This document shows, piece after piece, positions 14,701 through 26,246 of a stretch of 64,000 bases of DNA. Origin of the DNA: Sphagnum magellanicum. Taxonomy: Eukaryota; Streptophyta; Sphagnopsida; Sphagnales; Sphagnaceae. The notes beneath the pieces were generated by a model that was not told where the DNA came from, ran no database searches, and worked only from the letters and a program-made list of their open reading frames with translations. The stretch lies in the NCBI GenBank assembly GCA_021904315.1, contig CM038918.1, positions 13,593,349 through 13,657,348 on the forward strand, written 5' to 3'. A program made the position numbers and the translations under genes. Positions within the stretch are counted from its first letter, which is position 1. Every line of letters starts with the position of its first letter.

Positions 14701-17700
14701 TGATGAAATCTATCGTTGCATTAGCACCATCTTTTTCAACACACATCCCTCTCTCTCTCTCTCTAAACCCTACACCCCAAACCCTAAACCCTAATCTTTT
14801 CAGAAAAAAATCACTGAAAAACAGTGTTTTCTCAAAAAATTTGCTGTAAAAGTGGCAAAATTTGTCCCGAAAATATGATTAGTTTGGGAGGTTATTCTTT
14901 TGCTACCTAATTAATTATAAAATGGGATAAATTTTACTTGTATCCCTTGCTAACTAATTTATAAATACTATAACAATCTTGAACTAAAATTTAAAATTCC
15001 TTGTTCATTATTTCACAATATTTTTTTCCAGATTTGGTTTTGGGTATATCTGATTTTTTTTAAAAATGTTGATAAAAAATTTACCTTCGACCGTAATAAA
15101 TCACTTAACCCTTACTTTGAGCTGACTTCATTTTGCAAAACCCTAAACTCTAAACTTCATCCTAAATCCTAAACTTCATTCATTCAAACTGCAAAACCCA
15201 AAACCCAAAAGCAAAAACCTTACACTTCATTCATTCAAACTGCAAAACCCAAAACCAAAAACCTTACACTTCATTCATTCAAACTGCAAAACCTTAAACC
15301 CTAACCAAAAACCCTAAACTTCATTCTTGAGATAATGGGTTTTTTTGTGTGTGTTGGTGATCATCAATTAGTTAACACATGAGTGGTGTGATGGAGTGCT
15401 TGCCCGAATCATGCGAGACATATGTGCTGAAGAAACCCTAGACCTCAAATGGGTCATGTTTGATGGACCCGTTGATACTTTGTGGATTGAGTCCATGAAC
15501 ACATTGCTCGATGACAACAAGATTCTTACTCTCTTAAATGGAGAGCGCATCAACATGCCCAACCAAGTGAGTAATATAATTAAATCGAAGCTTTTTTTTT
15601 CCACCTCTTTCTTTCTCTTTTTTGCCCGTTGTTTATTTTCATCCACAATTAGTTCAAAATTATTTTTTAAATAGATAATTTAGAATCATTCATACACATA
15701 TTTGCAAAAATTGTGATGTTGCTCATGTGGTGATCATCCATAAGTATTGTATATATATATTTAGCCAAATTTGGTGATATTACAAATAATAAAGTAGAAT
15801 TTTTTAAAGCAAAACAACCTTTGATATGGTAGGTATTTGTGGTGATTTTAAATGAAAATTTGGTTTTTTGGGATTTTTTAATTTTTTTTTTCAAAAAAAA
15901 ATTCAAGGAACTTGTGATAGAAGATTTATTCTTCAAAATGGTGAAAATTTCACCCCAAATAAAAGACTTTTTTTGTCCATACCCCTTAATTGGGGCCTCT
16001 ACGAAGCTTGTTTTCATTGGGTTCCATGGTGATGATGTTGGGTGGTTTTAGATTTCCTTGGTGTTTGAGGTGGAGGACTTGTCTCAAGCTTCACCAGCTA
16101 CGGTCAGCCGTGCGGGCATGATCTTCCTCACTTTGGAAGACTTAGGGTGGTGGCCTTATGCGGAGTCCTGGATTGAGAGAAGAACCACAGCTGGTACCCA
16201 TCCGGTATAAAATTGGGAATTTTTTTTTTCTTGAAACAATTGTCTTTTGCTATGCAATTTCTTTTTTCCTAGCTACCCAAGTATATCCATCAACCTGAAT
16301 TTTAAAATAAAATAAAATTATTAGTTATTAATTTATTAAAAATCTATTTTAAAAAATAATTATTAGTTATTAATCTATTAAAAATTTATTTAAAAAAATT
16401 TCCTCAGTGAAAACAATTCCAAAATTTCTCCATTCATTTTTTTGTCACCTCCCCTTAAAAAATTTCCCTTTTGAACCTGAAATGAACCTTTTTTTTTTCG
16501 GTTCATGGAAAGATTTCAATTCATCGTTTCAAACTACCTTCCATCCATCCATCCATCCATCCATCCATTTTGGTACCCAAGAATTAACCCAAGAATTAAC
16601 CATGGGTTTTAAAAAAATTGGGCGGTAAGGTTATTCTTGATAATGTTCGGAAGCTGCTGGAGAAATATATCGACTCGTCAACCAAGATCCGACACAAATG
16701 CACCGAGACAATTCCGATCGAGGTGCTCAACAGCGTCATGACGCTATCCAAGCTCTTTGATCTCTTGGCCGTGCGTGAGAATGGTGTGCATCCGGGCGAA
16801 GGGGAGCAATTCATCCCCATGATCGAGACATGGTTCCTCTTCTGTCTGATTTGGTCGGTCGGAGCTAGTGTAGATGAGGCGGGTCGAAATACTTTCGACA
16901 TGTGGTTGCGGGACCAAGACCCTCGGTAAATGAAAATATAATTAGTTTAAGAATTCCTTTTATATTATTATTTGTGGCTACTACTTATTAGAACTTAATA
17001 AAGCATTTAGCCCTTTTTTTAATGAAAAAAAGGTGTTAAAATTTTTTTGGCAATGAGAAAATCCAAAAGAACGCCCCCCTTTTTTTTGTGCCATTTCAAA
17101 AAATATGCACAAATTGGAGAAAAATTTCCCTCGAAAAATAAAATAAAATAAAATAAAACAATATTGATGTTTGTTTATGTGTGTGACTTTGTTAATTTCA
17201 ATAGTGTTGGGTGCTAATCTAAAGGTATGGTCACACTTGGTGTTAAGGACCCTAGTAGTGTCGAGTCCATTAATTTAACCATACTAGGCAATCATTTAAG
17301 ACTTAAACTTTACTTATGGTGAAGGTTTTTAAGTTAAATTAACATTCACTTAACCTTAAGCAAATTGGCCACTTAACATTGGGTGCCACCTAGGATGCCA
17401 CCCTAGATTTTCATTTACCATTGATTTAACATCATCTAGTGTGAATGCACCATAAGTAACACATAAAGGACATCATCTAGTGTGAATGCACCATAAATAA
17501 CACATAAAGGACATCATCAAGTGTGAATGCACCATAAGTAACACATAAAGGACATCATCCTTCTATGCAGATTCCCAGCTTCTGGACTTGTTTATGACTA
17601 CTTTGTGGACTTCAAGAAACATTGTTTTACTTTGTGGGAAGAGAAGCTTACAAGTGCTTACAAAGTCCCTCCCGGAGCTCCCTTCTTCAAGATCCAAGTA

Positions 17701-20700
17701 CCAACAATTGATACGGTTGAGTTCCTATATAACACACCCAATCCTATTGTTCAAGATCAATCTTCACCACCCTTAACACCCCCAATTAGAGATTGATTAA
17801 ATTAGAGTCGAAACCTAAACCCTAAACCCCCCACTCCCCCTCCCCCATGCATTTTAAGAGCATGTTTTGGATATAAAATAATAAAAACTTGTTGGTTTGG
17901 CTAAAAAAACATGGTTTTCAATGAAAATATTTGCATAAGATGCAAAGGTTGGCAAAAGCCACCGCACGGTTTAAATCATATTGTACATAGAAGATATAAG
18001 GTCCCTACTAGGTCCTATACAAGCTTGGCACGGACCTTAGCAACGTAAGGTTTTGTGCAACCTAGTGGCAAGTGAGGTCTTGTGCAACTTGACGAGAGCC
18101 TTACAAAGGTCTCTAGTAGGGACCTTGTGGTATGTAAGGTGTCCTTTGATATAGGACACTAAGGAAAACTTTTGAGTGGTTTTCGAAGAGTTACATATTA
18201 ACCATGGTAGAAAATTCATGTTAATGTTTTTTTTTAAAAATTAAATAAATTAAATTATAAAAAAAAAGTGGCACGGGATGTCATTTAGTGCATAATTTGT
18301 GTTGTGTGATGGGTTTCAGATCCGGTTCAACTATGTGATCAAGAACTTGATACTTGCGAAACGCCACACACTCGTAGTCGGAAATGTGGGCGTCGGTAAG
18401 ACTTTGGTCATCGGGACCGTGCTCGACACCCTCCCCGAAGGACTTTCGGCCTTCACAATGAATTTCTCCGCCCAAACATCTTCCAATAGCTGTCAGGTAC
18501 CATTTTCTTTAATTAAAAATTAATATTATTTTAATTATTAATGGTTAATTTTTCAAATTTAAATTATAATTTAGATTTGTGAAAATATTTGTAATGATTT
18601 TTGTAAGCCCAACAAATTGTAATGTAGTAATGTTACAATTGCGATGTGAGAAAAATAATTTTATTTTTTTTCATATTTATTTGTCTTTATGGGAACGAAC
18701 ACATGTAGATTTTTTAAAAAATTAATTAATTTTTAATTTAATGGTTTGCATAAGAGAATCGCATACCCATGATTAGGGTAAACAAATGTGTGATTATGGG
18801 GGTTTTCAGGAGGGTATTGAGGGAAGGCTCGAGAAGCGAACAAAGGGTGTATACGCCCCACCCGGAGGAAAATTCCTCATTTGTTTTCTCGACGATGTCA
18901 ACATGCCCAAGAAGAGTGTCGTACGTCCATCCATCCATCCATCTGTCCGTCCGTCTGTCCACCACTTAAAACCCTAATTATGCCACTTCAAACCCTAATT
19001 ATACGGAAACAATTTTGATCACTCTATGGAATGGTCAAGCCCCTTTGCCTATTATTTAGGGTTTGGGGTAAGGTGCCCGGCGAGCCCCTTAGAGCAAGCT
19101 AGGGTGATACGCCCATAACAATCGGCAAGGGCGAATAGCCACACAAGCGCCATTCACTAGCTAGTACATTTGAAATAACTGGACCTCACGGTTCTTTGAT
19201 TTCAGAAGAGTCCATGAACCAGAACCGGCGGTTCTTTCCTTGATTCAGGAATTGTTAAAGAATCAAAACCCAACGATTTTTCCAAAGAACCGGCCCAACG
19301 CCCTGGCGCAAACATTATAATAAGCTTTCAAATCGGAAATGATGGACGGATGGGTGGGGTGGGTTGGGGTGGGCGGGTGGTCGGGGGCGGGTCGCAGTTC
19401 GGTTTCATGCCGCCATTGGAGCTGCTGAAGCTGTGGATGGACAATGGGTTTTGGTATGACAGACAGAAGCAAGAAGTGAAGAAGATCTTGAACATGCAAT
19501 TGCTATGCGCCATGGCGCCTCCCGGAGGCGGGCGTAACAGAATCTCACAACGAATCCAAGCTTGCTTCTCACTGGTAATATATATATTATATCCATGTTG
19601 GTACCCGTTTTGGCTTGGCTGATTATTTATTTATTTATTTATTTGCCCCTTTGTCATACCCTGGAGGGTAAGTAAGGTCTTTGTGAATTTTTTTTTCAAT
19701 TAAGAAAAAATCTGTCCCATACATGCAGGGTATATGGAGCTGAATTTTCCAATATCTTTTGAGATGAATTATTATTAATTATTATTTTTGCTTGTTTAAA
19801 CAATATACCCTCAATTATCAATTTCCTTGGTTATTTTTTGATAATATGCACCTACTATTATTATGCAAAAGGGTTTGCTTTTGAAATACTGTAGTAGCCT
19901 TTCAGGTTTGGTGGTAATTAAATTAATTATTAAAATGCCAATTTTTTAAAAATAGAAAATATCTATTTGAAATGTCAAAATTTAAGGAAATTATAAGGGA
20001 GAAAAAAATAAAATTACAACAACAATTGGTTCAGAGTAGGTTCTTGGACTGGGTCTTTGATTTTTTTGAGAACCGCCAATGAAGGGGGGCGGAATTCTAT
20101 ATACCCAATCCCCTACCCGCCGGTTCTCTCTTTGAGACACACCACACACCACACCGCTCGGGACTATTAATACAATTATGTGTGTATTTTATATACCACT
20201 TCAATTCTAAATTTTTCAATAATAATTTTTTTCATCCCATTCAGTGGATGCTTTCTTTTTTTCATTCATGGAATTCTCTCACCCGATAGTTTTGGGGGAT
20301 GGTGGTGGTGGTGTTGGGGGGTCGTAACAGTTGAACATCACCGCCCCAAATGTGAAGCAAATGAAGCGGATCTTTGGAGCCATACTAAGTGCAAAACTTG
20401 CCGACTTTGATAACGACGTCCGATTGATGGGTGACAACTTGATGCATGTTTGCATCGGAGTTTATATCGAAGTCGTCAAAGAGCTTCTACCGACGCCAAG
20501 CAAGAGCCATTATGTTTTCAACATGCGCGATCTCGCCAAAGTAAGTGAGAGCGCGCATCGCCACTCACGTCATTAGGGTTTAGGGTTTGCTATGTCCTAA
20601 ACCCTAAACCCTACCTAATATGTCAAATTTGCAATGGTTTGTGTACTATCTATACATCACATATTGCACATTGTAATGGATGAAACCACATAGTTCACCT

Positions 20701-22991
20701 CTCATGACTTTTTGTTGTGATTAAAATGAGTTTTGCTAATAGTGTGTGTTTAGGGTTTAGGGTTTGCTATGTCCTAAACCCTAAACCCTGAAGCCGTGAA
20801 GCTTGCGCCCAATTAAGCCTTAACAACATGAATGTGATATGAAGGTGATTCAAGGCATATTACAAGGACATAAGGATACTTATCACACCAAGGATAGCAT
20901 TCTCCAACTCTTTTGCCATGAATGCTTGCGTACTTATGGCGATCGCATGTTCGACTCCGTTGATCGCCAATGGCTCAAGGTTCTCAACTTTCTCTTGCAT
21001 TGCAACATTCTCAAGTCTTCATTGGCTCACGTGTTTTATCTTGTAAAGACCTAGTTAGATTTTTTTGAGTGTACTTAGACGGCTTCATTACCGGGTGAAA
21101 AAAATCATCCAATTAAACCATCCAATTAAATCATCCAATTCTTGTGTGGGCTTTAGAATTTTCATAAAAACCCGTCTACACTCTCCATGGGCTTTAGTGA
21201 AAATCATAAAGCCGGTTCCGGTAACCATCTCACCATGTAACCATGGTCTTTAACTCTTTACACATGTTAAAGTCCTCAAGTGAAGGGCATTATTGGATTT
21301 GGGCCATGCTTGGCTTTGCCTCACAAGGGCCCCTTTCCAATAAAGCCCTTTGCCCTAGGGCTTTACTTAGCATATAAAACCCAAAAATTCCAATAAAGCC
21401 CTTGCCCTAGGGCTTTTACTTACCACGGAAAACCCAACTATTCGCTCCTTTCATTGCTTCCAAAAGCATTTTGGGCATAACCTAAAGTGATAAATACACA
21501 GTGTTAAATACACCTAGAGAGGAGTGACTCTGTCGATATTTTTATTTTTTATTTTTAAAAAAAAATTAATTTAATAAAATTTAAATATATTATTATTATT
21601 ATTTTCCAGTATCACCTGCATGCAATTGATTTTAAATATAATAATCAGAGTTTAATTATCAATTAATTATTTAAAAATAAAATTTTCTTTCTTTTATTTT
21701 ATAATAACTTAGGGGTGGTCTTTTCCATTCTTATTTATATTTACAGGACCTACTAAACACCAAGCTCAAGGATCATTTCAACACCGAATGGAAAGCTGTG
21801 TTTGGCAACGATAAAGCGATGCCGCTTATCTCGAGTTGCATGATGCCTCCGATCGAAGAGGCTCGCTACGAGTCGATTTTGAGCTACAAAGAGCTGCGGG
21901 AATCGCTAGAGGAGAACCTAAGGGAGTGCAAAACCCAACCGGGAAGCTTCGGCATGGACCTGGTAAAGAACTTGTAGAATTTTTTCTTTCTCGTGTTTGT
22001 GGATGGATGGATGGATGGATGGATGGACGGATGAAGGGATGGATGACACCTTACTAAGGGGCCTCATAACCCTCGGTTAAATTTTTTGTCTCCACAATGA
22101 ATCGCACCTTATGCATAAGGTTCCTCATTTTACACTCAAGGTTATGCCCAACCTTCCGTGTAATGGGATGAATGTAAATGATGAGTATGGTAAGGGGATG
22201 AATGTAAATGATGAGTATGGTAAGGCCAAACTGAGGTAACCACCATGGTTAGGTAGGGAACTGGAACCCAATGGAAATTCTTTCCTGTCCATCCACCCTT
22301 GACCTTAAACCCTTGACTCTAAACCCTTGACCCTAAGCCCTAAACTCTAAACCCTAAACCCTGGACCCTAAACCCTTGACTCTAAACCCTGAACTCTAAA
22401 CCCTAAATCCTGGACCCTAAACCCTTGACTCTAAACCCTGAACTCTAAATCCTAAATCCTGGACCCTAAACCCTTGACTCTAAAACCCCGAACTCTAAAC
22501 CCTAAAGCCTTGACCCTAAAGCCTTGACTCTAAACCCTAAACTCTAAACCCTAAACCCTTGACCCTAAACCCTAAACTCTAAACTCTAAACCCTAAACCC
22601 TATTATTGTGTGATCTTTTTTTTAATAACAGGTGCTGTTCAAGGATGCGATGGACCACATTTGCAGAATACACCGGGTGATTATGCAACCGCGCGGAAAC
22701 TTATTGTTGGTGGGTGTTGGGGGTAGTGGCCGCAAGAGCTTGACCAAGCTGGCTTCATTTGTTGCAGATATGAAGGTTAGTAGTCCAACATTATTTGCTC
22801 ACTTCTCTCTCTCTCTCTCTCTCGGGAAATTCCGACCCCGTCAACCCACACAACAAGACATTACATTTCGTAATTTCCAGCGTCGGGTGGTGGTTCTTTG
22901 AATTTTTTTCAAAAGAACCGTTGGGTCCAGTTCTTTGAAAAAATCAGAATCAAAGAATCATCGATTTTGTGGTTATTTCCCCCCCCCCCCC

Positions 22992-23024
<33 letters not shown>

Positions 23025-26000
23025 AAAAAACTCAAAGAACCGACGGTTCTATGGCCCGTTCTTTGACGTTGGGCGAGGGACCAAAAATCGGTTCTTTCAA
23101 TTTTTACAACCAACAGGTGAGTGAGTTCATACCCGTTTGATAACCGGAGGGTATCTGACCCTCGTTCAAAGAACTGCCCAACACTGGTCACTTCCGACAG
23201 TACTGGTGTGTCTCAACCCTTTGTTTGGTTCATTTGCACTTTTTAAAAAATAAAATAAAATAAAATAATAATAATAAAAAAATAAAATCAGCCCAAGTTG
23301 CCACATTATGAGGGAATTTTATTTTTTTCTAAAGTCGCCATATCTAGACAATGGGTTGGTTCCCTTTCACATGTTCTTAAGGGTAGGGTATATGTATACC
23401 CTTGACAAATGGTTCTCAAAAAAAACCAACCAAACCAGGTCAAGGACCTACACTACTACACCATCAATTCTTTGCATTGCCAAAATTCTTTGGAAAAATT
23501 TTCAAACCCTAAACCCTAAATCAAAGAACCTAAACCCTAAATTGCGAGGTTCTTATCAAAATCAAAGAATCGGCCAACATTGGTTTCAAACCAAATTGGT
23601 TAAGAGTGATTCTAGTGCGGATTCCACCCCCAAAAAAAAAGTGGAACTTGAAATCTAGTTCTAGGTTGGGTTCTTAATATATATATATATATATATATAC
23701 ATAAATAAATAAATAAATAGGTTCTAGATCTGGTTTCCATTCTAAAAACCCTACCCAATTCTGGGTAACCCAAACCAAAACCGGTGGTTAACTTTTGGTT
23801 AACCTTTGTTATTATCCCCCTGATTCTAATTTTGTTTTTTTTTTTGCGCCCAAAAATCCCAGTTTGAGTTGTTAGAAAATCAAAGAACCCAGTTCTGGTC
23901 TCAAACCCTAAACCCTAAACCCTAAATCAGACCTAGTTTTGATTTGGTTATTTACTAATTGGAACCAAAAGTGACAGTTCTAACCAGATGGATACCCTTC
24001 GGTTATCAATGCGGGTATTTACTCATGTGCCGGGCAGTTTTTAATTTTTTTTTGAAGAACCGATTTTGGCCTGTAAGCACGGTTCTCAAAAAAGCTCAAA
24101 TAACTGGTTAGAGAATCGTCGGTTTGTTCATGAAAAAAAAACCCACCTTGATTCTCTGGGGTTTTTGAAATTCCGAATTTTTTTTCAAAGAACCAGAACT
24201 GACGGTTCTTTGATTCTCAAAATCATTCAAAGAACCGGGGGGTCAATGGTTCTTTCAATGATTCAAAGAACCGCCCACCGGCCACATGTTTCAACTTGCA
24301 AAGTGGATGAGCCACTTTTGGTTTGTCATGGAAGGAAACGTTAAGTTGTTGTTGTTGTATGAACAAATCATCACATTTGGATGGATGTTTTTCATTCGAG
24401 TTTTAGAACGATTTACAATGAGTTGCAAGCATCCTAAAGAACGATATGGCACATTCTTAGTTAGCAACATTTTTGTTTCAAAAAAAAAAAACTATCCAAA
24501 CAGTTCAAATGGGTCAGATTCAAAAAAATTCCAGTGACAATGTTTCATCGAAACTGGTGGTTTATGTAGGATGGGTATTTTAGTGATCATCAACGCGACA
24601 ATTCGAGAGTCATTCAGAATTATATAAAAATTATACAACATGACAAAATGGGTGAAATCTTGTCAAAACATCTCTAAAAAAAATGGTAATTTTTTATAAA
24701 TTTTTTAATAAAAAAAAGGGTATATTATTGAGACAAAAAATTCTCTTTCTCTCTCTCTCATTTGGCACACCAAGAAAGAAAAAAAAAAAGGAAGGTGATT
24801 GTGTGGTGAATGAATTGCATTTGTGTTTTGATTTGCTTCCTTGTCAGGTATTTCAAGTGAGAATCACAAGAACATACTTGAGTCAGCAGTTTCATGATGA
24901 TCTCAAGCTCCTCTATCAAGCAGCAGGGATAGGAGAGAACAAGCAGCAAGTGGTTTTTCTATTTGATGACACCCAAGTTGTGGAGGAGACATTCTTGGAG
25001 GATATCAACAACATCCTTAGCACTGGGGAGGTTGGTTGTTGTTGAACTACTCCCCCCTTTTCTACTACCTACTTACAACTCTCATCCCTCAATCTCTTAA
25101 CACCCCTTGTGTTGCTCAGATGTTTGCGGGAAAAAGAAAAAGAAAAAAAATTGAGTCTCAATTTGCAAGAAATCCATCATTTAAATTGGTGTTTTGGAGG
25201 AGAGACTTGGAAGTGAGTGAGTAGGAATTTGAGATCCGTGCAATATTAGCAAAGATTTGTGACATTTGTTTTGCTCATATCATTTAATGGGTCATTTGGG
25301 AGGAAGAGACTTGTGGGTGGGGAGGAGTGAGAAAGAATTTGAGACTTGTGGGTGGGGAGGAGTGAGAAAGAATTTGAGACGTGTGCAATGTTAGAACAAA
25401 GATTGGGATTTCTTACACATATTTATCACTTAAGTGGGTGTTTTGGGAGAAAGAAGAGACTTGTGAAGTGAGGAGGAATTTGACGTGTGCCCAATGTTAC
25501 CAAAGATATATTAGAGGAATCCGTAAATTCACCCTGTCTTTGGGCCTCCCTTTCACCCCCTAACCCCTCTTTCAGTGGTATCCGTAAAGTAAGGAAATTT
25601 TATTAAATCTCAGTATGAAATGCTGAAACTCAGCAGTTAATGCACAAGGTTCGAGAGGAATTATAGTAGCTGTCCAGGTAGGAGTAGTGAAAATATATTA
25701 TGCAGCAGCAGCAGTGGAGGCGCTCAGGAAAAAAGAAAGATAGGGTGAAATTCATATAACCATCAAAATTGACGGTTTTCTAAGTTTCACCCTAGGTTGA
25801 ATGCTAATGTACTTTTTTGCAGGTTTTAAAAAAAAATCTCACCTTGTTTATGACCAAACTCAGGGTTCTAGTGCTGTGTTTTCCTTATTTTCCAGATAAC
25901 TCTAATAACATTGTGGAATTTCTGTTTTGATGGATGGCACATGCGCTCACGCTTCCATGTAGGTTCCGAATCTGTTCACAAAAGATGATCTTTCAGCAAT

Positions 26001-26205
26001 TTATGATGGGATTCGGCCTACAGCCAAGAAGGCAGGGATCATGGAGACCGAGGATGCACTATATGCATTCTTCTTGGAACGAGCCCGCAACAATCTTCAT
26101 GTAGTTTTGTGCCTTAGCCCTGTCTCAGAGAATTTCAATCGCCGCTTGATGATGTTCCCTGGCCTTGTCAATTGCTCGACTATAGACTGGTGTGTGAGCA
26201 CAACC

Positions 26206-26246
<41 letters not shown>

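Larger units (their letters stand above)
14302..17715 (+). other. Dynein AAA2 module and AAA2/3 junction exons
   Basis: Exons 14302-14502, 15372-15566, 16052-16204, 16630-16925 and 17571-17715. The Walker A of AAA2 is GRTGSGKT at 14344-14367; many heavy chains have Pro where this one has Arg. A Walker B-like stretch reads [18 protein letters not shown], followed by NGERINMP and [10 protein letters not shown], typical of AAA2. AAA2 binds nucleotide but normally does not hydrolyse it. The intron after the first exon carries decayed tandem copies of that exon's 3' end, and the intron before the last exon ends in a 41-bp tandem repeat. Both are listed separately. Confidence 0.93.
19189..24273. 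repeat. Dispersed GGTTCTTTG / CAAAGAACC palindromic motif cluster
   Basis: The motif CGGTTCTTTG and its reverse complement occur repeatedly in dynein introns. Clear copies are at 19189-19198, 19229-19237, 19283-19292, 22892-22920 (facing pair), 23033-23042, 23089-23097, 24186-24194, 24203-24212, 24228-24237, 24248-24255 and 24264-24273. Weaker copies lie near 20050, 20120, 23525, 23565 and 23880. No exon carries it. Its function and class are unknown. Confidence 0.7.

Noticed and set aside
17429-17560. Regular direct repeats resembling a CRISPR array
   Set aside because: Units are contiguous with no unique spacers and sit in an intron of a eukaryotic gene; this is a minisatellite.
22305-22602. 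Possible chromosome end (telomere)
   Set aside because: Repeats are variant and interrupted, and the dynein coding sequence continues on both sides.
22979-23140. Proline-rich or glycine-rich peptide across the poly-C tract
   Set aside because: It is simply homopolymer translated in an intron, without initiation or splice support.
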